From positions 144,980,039 through 145,044,038 of the forward strand of contig NC_030679.2 of the NCBI RefSeq assembly GCF_000004195.4: DNA of 64,000 nucleotides. Reading direction: 5' to 3'. Under the pieces are notes generated by a model. It was not told where the DNA came from. It saw only the letters and a list, made by a program, of their open reading frames with translations, and did not search any database. Shown one piece after another: positions 52,116-63,320 of the stretch (its first letter is position 1; each line of letters begins with the position of its first letter). This stretch comes from Xenopus tropicalis. Its lineage: Eukaryota; Chordata; Amphibia; Anura; Pipidae. Made by a program: the position numbers and the translations under genes.

Positions 52116-52988
52116 CATTGGACATCTGAGGTCCCCTTTGTTTTCTGTTTTTAAGGGACAGTATACATCCATTTTCAATATTAGCTTAATGAGTAGGACT
52201 TGTGCTGAATATACTTTTTGCCTATTGTTGTAATTAAGGAAATATCTATGGTTTCTGTTTTTTCTGCCACTAAACAAGAATATGAAGCCAGTTTCACTTT
52301 AGCACTTCCTGCCACTTCCTACCAATTCAAAAGAACATAAAAGGATCTGATAAAACTAATTATCAGTCCACAGAGAAGCCCATGATAATGAGTTCCTGAA
52401 AGGCTACTACGTAGAGAAGAGAGGGTTTTTTTGTTATAAAAATATCTGAACAATTTGCCCTGTTTATATAGAAGAGGGGGGTAAGGTCAGTGAAAATAGC
52501 CTAATTTTAAAATGAATGTATAATAACGGTAATAAAAAATAAAGTAATAGTCATTTTAATTACAAGTCCCATTTAAATTCAGAAAAAACACACAATTTTC
52601 TTTACACAAGTCATTTTTTGTCAAGTACTACTTTATTTTCACAATCACTATTACTCAGTCGAAAGAAGGTGTCAGCTGCAAAGAAGGGAGGGGAATATCC
52701 ATCCCATAGCATTGGTAGTCTAATCATGTACATAACAAGGACCAAACATGGAGTAGCTTCAATAGGAAAAAAGTAAGATCAACAAAAGCCTCATTCATTG
52801 CCAGGGAGTATACTGCCCACGTTTGGAAGTGAGAAGAGACGCAACTCTTTCTAGTTCAGCTCACAGCAAAGCTAATTGGCTATCCCTATGGACTATTCAG
52901 TTGGCCATCCAGTAGGCCATCCAGTAATTGCCATGTTTACCCGTAATTGGACTACCTCAAACAGAATGGAATCTTATAGATGAAAATG

Positions 52989-53062
52989 AGGCACTGCTGA
53001 GATTTGAACTCAGGATCTCCTGTTTACTAGACAGGCGCTTTAACCAACTAAGCCACAGCGCC
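52989..53062 (-). tRNA. tRNA-Thr (anticodon AGT)
   Basis: Loop CTAGTAA; T-loop TTCAAAT, a permitted change at position 57. TTTT follows. Intact. Confidence 0.94.
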
Positions 53063-53712
53063 AGACTACAGCCTCTGTCAAGGGCATAAAAATAAAAAAT
53101 GGGCACATGCAGAAGATTGCACCAAGATCAGGATTATTGGGCAAGTATTACTTGCTGTTAAACTCTCGAGATATCTGTTAGACAGGTGGATAATTAAGAA
53201 GAAGAAGGCCTTGATTGAAACATATTTGTCAGCTCTGCATTAAAACTCATGACAAAATCTTGATTCAGGTGTGAGCCTTGCTCCTTGGCAGGCGTGAGCA
53301 GCGCTTATTAGCAAAACCAAATCAACAACCTGAACACATCCTTTATTACCAAGGAATTTCCCCCCAACGCACATGTTTTACCTCCAACCACCAATACCTT
53401 TCGTCCCCAGTCTGTAGCTTGAAGCTCAGTAAGCCTAGCTACTTTGCAATCTTGACAGGAACATTATTCGGGCTAAGCATGAAAAGATGTGTCTAATTGA
53501 CCCAAGACACAGTTCCACACTTTGATAGGAAGCGGCCGTTGCTTGGTTGGTAGGCATACACTTGCCAGGAGACTGACATCTGCATGTAAAACAGGCTGGG
53601 AGTTTTCAGAGGAACCATGCTTTAACGGGCAGATACGTTCAGAGAACAGACATGGGCAAGAGAGCCAAAGGCACGCTCTAGCCATTTCACGCAAGCTTTA
53701 AAGGAAGAAGGC

Positions 53713-53786
53713 AGGCACTGCTGAGAGACGAACTCAGGATCTCCTGTTTACAAGACAGGCGCTTTAACCAACTAAGCCACAGCGCC
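53713..53786 (-). tRNA. tRNA-Thr (anticodon TGT), A58 lost
   Basis: T-loop reads TTCGTCT, replacing the invariant A58 by T within the B box. Anticodon loop CTTGTAA normal. Probably weak. Confidence 0.8.
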
Positions 53787-54143
53787 AACCGGTTGGGGCT
53801 GATCCTGTGGACAGAAAGAGAAATAAGCACACTGATGCCCCATTCCGCAACTTCGTTCTCCCTTGCCTGTAAATTCAGTGAGCTACAAGTGTGCACCTTT
53901 CTACAAGGGCAGCTAAAAGCTCATTCCCCTCCTCTGAAATGAGTAACTAGGGCCGAGTATGGGGAGCCTGTGGCACTGCAGCTTTATGTTATTTGGTATA
54001 GTATGCATGTCGTTTTAGTTTGACTCCTTTCTTTTGCCTACCATACCGACATCATCTTTTCAAAGGCATGCTAGTGAGAGAAATTGCACACAGGCGGGAA
54101 GCTCGTACTTCCAAGTTTAAGGTTGACGGAAACAAAGAGAGCA

Positions 54144-54217
54144 AGGCACTGCTGAGAGCTGAACTCAGGACCTCCTGTTTATTAGACAGGCACTTTAAAT
54201 AACTAAGTCACAGCGCC
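54144..54217 (-). pseudogene. Divergent tRNA-Thr with Ile-type anticodon AAT
   Basis: Anticodon loop CTAATAA: one base change turns AGT into AAT, an isoleucine anticodon. The D-loop GTTATTTA, T-loop TTCAGCT and a changed D-stem (GTGACTTAG) suggest it is not functional. Confidence 0.75.
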
Positions 54218-54406
54218 ACATGATATTTGGTGGAGCCTTCCAAAGGGAATCAAAAAGTAGTTTTTATATTATAACTCTGACATTTTTTTTAGTTACAACA
54301 CTAACTCATTGGATAATAACACTGCTGACAAGGGTGTGATCCACATATCCCGGCACCTATTCATGGGACCAATCTACTGTGGCTGAGTCTCTCCTTTCAT
54401 CGTATA

Positions 54407-54489
54407 ACCAGGATGGCCGAGTGGTTAAGGCGTTGGACTTAAGATCCAATGGATGTATATCTGCGTGGGTTCAAACCCCACTCCTGGTA
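54407..54489 (+). tRNA. tRNA-Leu (anticodon TAA)
   Basis: Intact; variable arm has TATATCTGCG instead of TATATCCGCG. TTTTT terminator. Confidence 0.94.
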
Positions 54490-54928
54490 AATGTTTTTCA
54501 AGTCTCAAATATAAGACTCCCCACTTGGGCAATTGTGAATAATCACCTGCTTTACTGCAAATGCCTTTAAGCAAAGTTGCCATGCTACATACCAAGAACT
54601 TTATTACAATACAAAACTCATCAGCCACAAGCAGCCTGGACTGGCAATCTGTGGGTTCAGGCAAATGCCAGGGGGGCTGTAAGGTGCCACAGACAGTCAC
54701 TGTTTTTTGGGCTGGGGGGCCTGTTTGTGCCTCTGGGTACCGGCCATTAGTGCTAAAAAATGAAGGGAAATGAATACAAATTCATAGCTTACTAATGCTC
54801 CAATCGCCAATGAGGCCAACTTTCACAGTACTTGACCATTCGGCCTTTTGGTTAGATGGTCAGATGACTTCCAGGTTGGCCTGTGTATGTAATATGGGTT
54901 TTCTGCAATAAAGATGTCAAGAAAATGG

Positions 54929-55002
54929 AGGCACTGCTGAGAACCAAACTAAGGATGTGTAGTGTATGAGAGAGGCAGCGTAAACAACCGAGCCACAGCA
55001 CC
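54929..55002 (-). pseudogene. Degenerate tRNA-Thr relic of the unit
   Basis: Same relic; shares the GCAGCGTAA variant with unit 1. Confidence 0.8.
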
Positions 55003-55051
55003 AACTGGTATGTGAGGTATTCTGGTTTTTTTTTGAGTGAACATCAAACAT

Positions 55052-55690
55052 ACAGGAAACATCTGAAGAACCTTGGTCAAAGATCTCTCACAAGAGAGAA
55101 TTTTGGTCAATAGATTTCCTATTTAATAGGTGGAATCAACCAAGTTAAAGATCTCAAAAGATACAGGAAACATGTGAAGAAGGTTGGTCAATAGATTTCC
55201 TAATTAATAGGTTAAATCAACCAAGTTAAAGATCTCACAAGATACAGGAAAAATCTGGAGAATTTTGGTCAATAGATTTCCTAATTAATAGGTGGAATCA
55301 ACCAAGTTAAAGATCTCACAAGATACAGGAAACATTTGAAAAAGGTTGGTCAATAGATTTCCTAATTAATAGGTGGAATCAACCAAGTTAAAAATCTCAC
55401 AAGATACAGGAAAAATCTGAAGAATTTTGGTCAATAGATTTCCTAATTAATAGGTGGAATCAACCAAGTTAAAGATCTCACAAGATACAGGAAACATTTG
55501 AAAAAGGTTGGTCAATAGATTTCCTAATTAATATGTGGAATCAACCAAGTTAAAAATCTCACAAGATACAGGAAACATCTGAAGAAGGTAAGTTAAAGAT
55601 CTCACAAGATATAGGAAACATCTGAAGAAGGTTGGTCAATAGATTTCCTAATCAATAGATGGAATCAATCAAATCATAGATCTCACAAAA
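55052..55690. repeat. 81-bp array, about eight copies
   Basis: One monomer near 55580-55600 is internally deleted (GAAGGTAAGTTAAAG), a contraction scar. Confidence 0.93.
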
Positions 55691-55989
55691 TGCTATAAAG
55701 CAATACATGGTGCATTCTTCACTGTAACTTCTTTTTATAGTAGCCCATCAGTTCCACTCATAGTGATAGGATCTGGGTTACATTGTCTTTAGCTTATAGA
55801 GAAGTACTACAGGTATTAACTGATTTCAATGTCACTGTCCACAGCTCTTCCTTACTTTGGCTCAGATCAGGTAATTGGGGCTGTGTACGGACAATATAGA
55901 TGCATAGCGTTCCACAAGCAACTTGATGAACTTTTCTGAAAGGTAACGGACTACAGTATTGAACATATTCACTACATGAAAACTTCTAC

Positions 55990-56071
55990 CGACGAGGATG
56001 GGATTCGAACCCACGCGTGCTGAGCACAATGGATTAGCAGTCCATCGCCTTAACCACTCGGCCACCTCGTC
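55990..56071 (-). tRNA. tRNA-Ser (anticodon GCT)
   Basis: Intact 82-nt copy with T-loop TTCGAAT. Confidence 0.95.
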
Positions 56072-56944
56072 CATTGGACATGCGAGGTCCCCTTTGTTTT
56101 CTGTTTTTAAGGGACAGTATACATCCATTTTCAATATTAGCTTAATGAGTAGGACTTGTGCTGAATATACTTTTTGCCTATTGTTGTAATTAAGGAAATA
56201 TCTATGGTTTCTGTTTTTTCTGCCACTAAACAAGAATATCAAGCCAGTTTCACTTTAGCACTTCCTGCCACTTCCTACCAATTCAAAAGAACATAAAAGG
56301 ATCTGATAAAACTAATTATCAGTCCACAGAGAAGCCCATGATAATGAGTTCCTGAAAGGCTACTACGTAGAGAAGAGAGGGTTTTTTTGTTATAAAAATA
56401 TCTGAACAATTTGCCCTGTTTATATAGAAGAGGGGGGTAAGGTCAGTGAAAATAGCCTAATTTTAAAATGAATGTATAATAACGGTAATAAAAAATAAAG
56501 TAATAGTCATTTTAATTACAAGTCCCATTTAAATTCACAAAAAACACACAATTTTCTTTACACAAGCCATTTTTTGTCAAGTACTACTTTATTTTCACAA
56601 TCACTATTACTCAGTCGAAAGAAGGTGTCAGCTGCAAAGAAGGGAGGGGAATATCCATCCCATAGCATTGGTAGTCTAATCATGTACATAACAAGGACCA
56701 AACATGGAGTAGCTTCAATAGGAAAAAAGTGAGATCAACAAAAGCCTCATTCATTGCCAGGGAGTATACTGCCCACGTTTGGAAGTGAGAAGAGCCGCAA
56801 CTCTTTCTAGTTCAGCTCACAGCAAAGCTAATTGGCTATCCCTATGGACTATTCAGTTGGCCATCCAGTAGGCCATCCAGTAATTGCCATGTTTACCCGT
56901 AATTGGACTACCTCAAACAGAATGGAATCTTATAGATGAAAATG

Positions 56945-57018
56945 AGGCACTGCTGAGACTCGAACTCAGGGTCTCCTGTTTACTAGACAGGCGCTTTAAC
57001 CAACTAAGCCACAGCGCC
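56945..57018 (-). tRNA. tRNA-Thr (anticodon AGT)
   Basis: T-loop TTCGAGT; the base after the anticodon stem is changed (GAGACC). Stems paired. Intact. Confidence 0.94.
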
Positions 57019-57668
57019 AGACTACAGCCCCTGTCAAGGGCATAAAAATAAAAAATGGGCACATGCAGAAGATTGCACCAAGATCAGGATTATTGGGCAA
57101 GTATTACTTGCTGTTAAACTCTCGAGATATCTGTTAGACAGGTGGATAATTAAGAAGAAGAAGACCTTGATTGAAACATATTTGTCAGCTCTGCATTAAA
57201 ACTCATGACAAATTCTTGATTCAGGTGTGAGCCTTGCTCCTTGGCAGGCGTGAGCAGCGCTCATTAGCAAAACCAAATCAACAACCTGAACACATCCTTT
57301 ATTACCAAGGAATTTCCCCCCAACGCACATGTTTTACCTCCAACCACCAATACCTTTCGTCCCCAGTCTGTAGCTTGAAGCTCAGTAAGCCTAGCTACTT
57401 TGCAATCTTGACAGGAACATTATTCGGGCTAAGCATGAAAAGATGTGTCTAATTGACCCAAGACACAGTTCCACACTTTGATAGGAAGCGGCCGTTGCTT
57501 GGTTGGTAGGCATACACTTGCCAGGAGACTGACATCTGCATGTAAAACAGGCTGGGAGTTTTCAGAGGAACCATGCTTTAACGGGCAGATAAGTTCAGAG
57601 AACAGACATGGGCAAGAGAGCCAAAGGCACGCTCTAGCTATTCCCCGCAAGCTTTAAAGGAAGAAGGC

Positions 57669-57742
57669 AGGCACTGCTGAGAGTCGAACTCAGGATCTCC
57701 TGTTTACAAGACAGGCGCTTTAACCAACTAAGCCACAGCGCC
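57669..57742 (-). tRNA. tRNA-Thr (anticodon TGT)
   Basis: Intact body with T-loop TTCGACT. Only TTT downstream. Confidence 0.93.
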
Positions 57743-58099
57743 TACCGGTTGGGGCTGATCCTGTGGACAGAAAGAGAAATAAGCACACTGATGCCCCATT
57801 CCGCAACTTCTTTCTCCCTTGCCTGTAAATTCAGTGAGCTACAAGTGTGCACCTTTCTACAAGGTCAGCTAAAAGCTCATTCCCCTCCTCTGAAATGAGT
57901 AACTAGGGCCGAGTATGGGGAGCCTGTGGCACTGCAGCTTTATGTTATTTGGTATAGTATGCATGTCGTTTTAGTTTGACTCCTTTCTTTTGCCTACCAT
58001 ACCGACATCATCTTTTCAAAGGCATGCTAGTGAGAGAAATTGCACACAGGCGGGAAGCTCGTACTTCCAAGTTTAAGGTTGACGGAAACAAAGAGAGCA

Positions 58100-58173
58100 A
58101 GGCACTGCTGAGAGCTGAACTCAGGACCTCCTGTTTACTAGACAGGCACTTTAAATAACTAAGCCACAGCGCC
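58100..58173 (-). tRNA. Divergent tRNA-Thr (AGT), probably impaired
   Basis: Same body as at 50392: D-loop GTTATTTA, T-loop TTCAGCT, paired anticodon stem. Confidence 0.7.
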
Positions 58174-58362
58174 ACATGATTTTTGGTGGAGTCTTCCAAA
58201 GGGAATCAAAAAGTAGTTTTTATATTATAACTCTGACATTTTTTTTAGTTACAACACTAACTCATTGGATAATAACACTGCTGACAAGGGTGTGATCTAC
58301 ATATCCCGGCACCTATTCATGGAACCAATCTACTGTGGCTGAGTCTCTCCTTTCATCGTATA

Positions 58363-58435
58363 ACCAGGATGGCCGAGTGGTTAAGGCGTTGGACTTGGAT
58401 GTATATCCGCGTGGGTTCAAACCCCACTCCTGGTA
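58363..58435 (+). pseudogene. tRNA-Leu (TAA) with 10-nt anticodon-arm deletion
   Basis: 73 nt instead of 83. Ten bases covering the 3' anticodon loop and 3' stem are missing, so GGACTT runs into GGATGTAT. Acceptor, D-arm, T-arm and terminator are intact, so it may still be transcribed but cannot decode. Confidence 0.93.
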
Positions 58436-58867
58436 AATGTTTTTCAAGTCTCAAATATAAGACTTGGGCAATTGTGCATAATCACCTGCTTCAGTGCAAA
58501 TGCCTTTAAGCAAAGTTGCCATGCTACATACCAAGAACTTTATTACAATACAAAACTCATCAGCCACAAGCAGCCTGGACTGGCAATCTGTGGGTTCAGG
58601 CAAATGCCAGGGGGGCTGTAAGGTGCCACAGACAGTCACTGTTTTTTGGGCTGGGGGGGCTGTTTGTGCCTCTGGGTACCGGCCATTAGTGCTAAAAAAT
58701 GAAGGGAAATGAATACAAATTCATAGCTTACTAATGCTCCAATCGCCAATGAGGCCAACTTTCACAGTACTTGACCATTCAGCCTTTTGGTTAGATGGTC
58801 AGATGACTTCCAGGTTGGCCTGTGTATGTAATATGGGATTTCTGCATTAAAGATGTCAAGAAAATGG

Positions 58868-58941
58868 AGGCACTGCTGAGAACCAAACTAAGGATGTTTA
58901 GTGTATGAGAGAGGCAGCTTAAACAACCGAGCCACAGCACC
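58868..58941 (-). pseudogene. Degenerate tRNA-Thr relic of the unit
   Basis: Same relic with GGATGTTTAG, a change shared only with copy 8. Confidence 0.8.
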
Positions 58942-58990
58942 AACTGGTGTGTGAGGTATTCTGGTTGTTTTTTGAGTGAACCTCAAACAT

Positions 58991-59505
58991 ACAGGAAACA
59001 TCTGAAGAACCTTGGTCAAAGATCTCTCACAAGAGAGAATTTTGGTCAATAGATTTCCTATTTAATAGGTGGAATCAACCAAGTTAAAGATCTCAAAAGA
59101 TACAGGAAACATGTGAAGAAGGTTGGTCAATAGATTTCCTAATTAATAGGTTAAATCAACCAAGTTAAAGATCTCACAAGATACAGGAAAAATCTGAAGA
59201 ATTTTGGTCAATAGATTTCCTAATTAATAGGTGGAATCAACCAAGTTAAAGATCTCACAAGATACAGGAAACATTTGAAAAAGGTTGGTCAATAGATTTC
59301 CTAATTAATAGGTGGAATCAACCAAGTTAAAAATCTCACAAGATACAGGAAACATCTGAAGAAGGTTGGTCAATAGATTTCCTAATTAATAGGTTAAATC
59401 AACCAAGTTAAAGATCTCACAAGATATAGGAAACATCTGAAGAAGGTTGGTCAATAGATTTCCTAATCAATAGATGGAATCAATCAAATCATAGATCTCA
59501 CAAAA
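58991..59505. repeat. 81-bp array, about six copies
   Basis: Same monomer series and diverged end monomer as the array at 62817-63320. Confidence 0.93.
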
Positions 59506-59804
59506 TGCTATAAAGCAATACATGGTGCATTCTTCACTGTAACTTCTTTTTATAGTAGCCCATCAGTTCCACTCATAGTGATAGGATCTGGGTTACATTG
59601 TCTTTAGCTTATAGAGAAGTACTACAGGTATTAACTGATTTCAATGTCACTGTCCACAGCTCTTCCTTACTTTGGCTCAGATCAGGTAATTGGGGCTGTG
59701 TACGGACAATATAGATGCATAGCGTTCCACAAGCAACTTGATGAACTTTTCTGAAAGGTAACGGACTACAGTATTGAACATATTCACTACATGAAAACTT
59801 CTAC

Positions 59805-59886
59805 CGACGAGGATGGGTTTCGAACCCACGCGTGCTGAGCACAATGGATTAGCAGTCCATCGCCTTAACCACTCGGCCACCTCGTC
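59805..59886 (-). tRNA. tRNA-Ser (anticodon GCT), T-loop variant
   Basis: T-loop TTCGAAA in place of TTCGAAT (position 60 no longer a pyrimidine). The same change is in the next copy at 63621. Otherwise intact. Confidence 0.91.
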
Positions 59887-60759
59887 CATTGGACATGCGA
59901 GGTCCCCTTTGTTTTCTGTTTTTAAGGGACAGTATACATCCATTTTCAATATTAGCTTAATGAGTAGGACTTGTGCTGAATATACTTTTTGCCTATTGTT
60001 GTAATTAAGGAAATATCTATGGTTTCTGTTTTTTCTGCCACTAAACAAGAATATCAAGCCAGTTTCACTTTAGCACTTCCTGCCACTTCCTACCAATTCA
60101 AAAGAACATAAAAGGATCTGATAAAACTAATTATCAGTCCACAGAGAAGCCCATGATAATGAGTTCCTGAAAGGCTACTACGTAGAGAAGAGAGGGTTTT
60201 TTTGTTATAAAAATATCTGAACAATTTGCCCTGTTTATATAGAAGAGGGGGGTAAGGTCAGTGAAAATAGCCTAATTTTAAAATGAATGTATAATAACGG
60301 TAATAAAAAATAAAGTAATAGTCATTTTAATTACAAGTCCCATTTAAATTCACAAAAAACACACAATTTTCTTTACACAAGCCATTTTTTGTCAAGTACT
60401 ACTTTATTTTCACAATCACTATTACTCAGTCGAAAGAAGGTGTCAGCTGCAAAGAAGGGAGGGGAATATCCATCCCATAGCATTGGTAGTCTAATCATGT
60501 ACATAACAAGGACCAAACATGGAGTAGCTTCAATAGGAAAAAAGTGAGATCAACAAAAGCCTCATTCATTGCCAGGGAGTATACTGCCCACGTTTGGAAG
60601 TGAGAAGAGCCGCAACTCTTTCTAGTTCAGCTCACAGCAAAGCTAATTGGCTATCCCTATGGACTATTCAGTTGGCCATCCAGTAGGCCATCCAGTAATT
60701 GCCATGTTTACCCGTAATTGGACTACCTCAAACAGAATGGAATCTTATAGATGAAAATG

Positions 60760-60833
60760 AGGCACTGCTGAGATTCGAACTCAGGATCTCCTGTTTACTA
60801 GACAGGCGCTTTAACCAACTAAGCCACAGCCCC
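60760..60833 (-). tRNA. tRNA-Thr (anticodon AGT), acceptor mismatch
   Basis: Acceptor begins GGGGCTG, giving a G-G mismatch at the third pair against CAGTGCC. Anticodon arm and T-loop TTCGAAT normal. Confidence 0.87.
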
Positions 60834-61483
60834 AGACTACAGCCTCTGTCAAGGGCATAAAAATAAAAAATGGGCACATGCAGAAGATTGCAGAAAGATC
60901 AGGATTATTGGGCAAGTATTACTTGCTGTTAAACTCTCGAGATATCTGTTAGACAGGTGGATAATTAAGAAGAAGAAGGCCTTGATTGAAACATATTTGT
61001 CAGCTCTGCATTAAAACTCATGACAAATTCTTGATTCAGGTGTGAGCCTTGCTCCTTGGCAGGCGTGAGCAGCGCTCATTAGCAAAACCAAATCAACAAC
61101 CTGAACACATCCTTTATTACCAAGGAATTTCCCCCCAACGCACATGTTTTACCTCCAACCACCAATACCTTTCGTCCCCAGTCTGTAGCTTGAAGCTCAG
61201 TAAGCCTAGCTACTTTGCAATCTTGACAGGAACATTATTCGGGCTAAGCATGAAAAGATGTGTCTAATTGACCCAAGACACAGTTCCACACTTTGATAGG
61301 AAGCGGCCGTTGCTTGGTTGGTAGGCATACACTTGCCAGGAGACTGACATCTGCATGTAAAACAGGCTGGGAGTTTTCAGAGGAACCATGCTTTAACGGG
61401 CAGATAAGTTCAGAGAACAGACATGGGCAAGAGAGCCAAAGGCACGCTCTAGCTATTCCCCGCAAGCTTTAAAGGAAGAAGGC

Positions 61484-61557
61484 AGGCACTGCTGAGAGTC
61501 GAACTCAGGATCTCCTGTTTACAAGACAGGCGCTTTAACCAACTAAGCCACAGCGCC
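61484..61557 (-). tRNA. tRNA-Thr (anticodon TGT)
   Basis: Intact body with T-loop TTCGACT. Confidence 0.93.
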
Positions 61558-61914
61558 AAACGGTTGGGGCTGATCCTGTGGACAGAAAGAGAAATAAGCA
61601 CACTGATGCCCCATTCCGCAACTTCTTTCTCCCTTGCCTGTAAATTCAGTGAGCTACAAGTGTGCACCTTTCTACAAGGTCAGCTAAAAGCTCATTCCCC
61701 TCCTCTGAAATGAGTAACTAGGGCCGAGTATGGGGAGCCTGTGGCACTGCAGCTTTATGTTATTTGGTATAGTATGCATGTCGTTTTAGTTTGACTCCTT
61801 TCTTTTGCCTACCATACCGACATCATCTTTTCAAAGGCATGCTAGTGAGAGAAATTGCACACAGGCGGGAAGCTCGTACTTCCAAGTTTAAGGTTGACGG
61901 AAACAAAGAGAGCA

Positions 61915-61988
61915 AGGCACTGCTGAGAGCTGAACTCAGGACCTCCTGTTTACTAGACAGGCACTTTAAATAACTAAGCCACAGCGCC
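61915..61988 (-). tRNA. Divergent tRNA-Thr (AGT), probably impaired
   Basis: Identical in body to 58100-58173. Confidence 0.7.
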
Positions 61989-62178
61989 ACATGATTTTTG
62001 GTGGAGTCTTCCAAAGGGAATCAAAAAGTAGTTTTTATATTATAACTCTGACATTTTTTTTTAGTTACAACACTAACTCATTGGATAATAACACTGCTGA
62101 CAAGGGTGTGATCTACATATCCCGGCACCTATTCATGGAACCAATCTACTGTGGCTGAGTCTCTCCTTTCATCGTATA

Positions 62179-62251
62179 ACCAGGATGGCCGAGTGGTTAA
62201 GGCGTTGGACTTGGATGTATATCCGCGTGGGTTCAAACCCCACTCCTGGTA
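62179..62251 (+). pseudogene. tRNA-Leu (TAA) with 10-nt anticodon-arm deletion
   Basis: Exactly the deletion seen at 58363-58435, so the two units derive from one damaged ancestor. Confidence 0.93.
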
Positions 62252-62683
62252 AATGTTTTTCAAGTCTCAAATATAAGACTTGGGCAATTGTGCATAATCA
62301 CCTGCTTCAGTGCAAATGCCTTTAAGCAAAGTTGCCATGCTACATACCAAGAACTTTATTACAATACAAAACTCATCAGCCACAAGCAGCCTGGACTGGC
62401 AATCTGTGGGTTCAGGCAAATGCCAGGGGGGCTGTAAGGTGCCACAGACAGTCACTGTTTTTTGGGCTGGGGGGGCTGTTTGTGCCTCTGGGTACCGGCC
62501 ATTAGTGCTAAAAAATGAAGGGAAATGAATACAAATTCATAGCTTACTAATGCTCCAATCGCCAATGAGGCCAACTTTCACAGTACTTGACCATTCAGCC
62601 TTTTGGTTAGATGGTCAGATGACTTCCAGGTTGGCCTGTGTATGTAATATGGGATTTCTGCATTAAAGATGTCAAGAAAATGG

Positions 62684-62757
62684 AGGCACTGCTGAGAACC
62701 AAACTAAGGATGTTTAGTGTATGAGAGAGGCAGCTTAAACAACCGAGCCACAGCACC
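62684..62757 (-). pseudogene. Degenerate tRNA-Thr relic of the unit
   Basis: Same as 58868-58941. Confidence 0.8.
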
Positions 62758-62816
62758 AACTGGTGTGTGAGGTATTCTGGTTGTTTTTTGAGTGAACCTC
62801 AAACATACAGGAAACA

Positions 62817-63320
62817 TCTGAAGAACCTTGGTCAAAGATCTCTCACAAGAGAGAATTTTGGTCAATAGATTTCCTATTTAATAGGTGGAATCAACCAAGT
62901 TAAAGATCTCAAAAGATACAGGAAACATGTGAAGAAGGTTGGTCAATAGATTTCCTAATTAATAGGTTAAATCAACCAAGTTAAAGATCTCACAAGATAC
63001 AGGAAAAATCTGAAGAATTTTGGTCAATAGATTTCCTAATTAATAGGTGGAATCAACCAAGTTAAAGATCTCACAAGATACAGGAAACATTTGAAAAAGG
63101 TTGGTCAATAGATTTCCTAATTAATAGGTGGAATCAACCAAGTTAAAAATCTCACAAGATACAGGAAACATCTGAAGAAGGTTGGTCAATAGATTTCCTA
63201 ATTAATAGGTTAAATCAACCAAGTTAAAGATCTCACAAGATATAGGAAACATCTGAAGAAGGTTGGTCAATAGATTTCCTAATCAATAGATGGAATCAAT
63301 CAAATCATAGATCTCACAAA
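62817..63320. repeat. 81-bp array, about six copies
   Basis: Same monomer order as the array of copy 7. Confidence 0.93.

Larger units (their letters stand above)
51735..55690. repeat. 3.8 kb unit, copy 6
   Basis: Full gene order, with an array of about eight monomers. Unit length between Ser-GCT genes is 3956 bp. Confidence 0.92.
55691..59505. repeat. 3.8 kb unit, copy 7
   Basis: Full gene order but with a deleted Leu gene. Nearly identical to copy 8; spacing of Ser-GCT genes is 3815 bp. Confidence 0.93.
59506..63320. repeat. 3.8 kb unit, copy 8
   Basis: Shares with copy 7 the Leu deletion, the Thr-relic change and array structure. Differences are few, e.g. CAGAAAGATC at 60892 and the Thr-AGT acceptor change. 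Confidence 0.93.
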
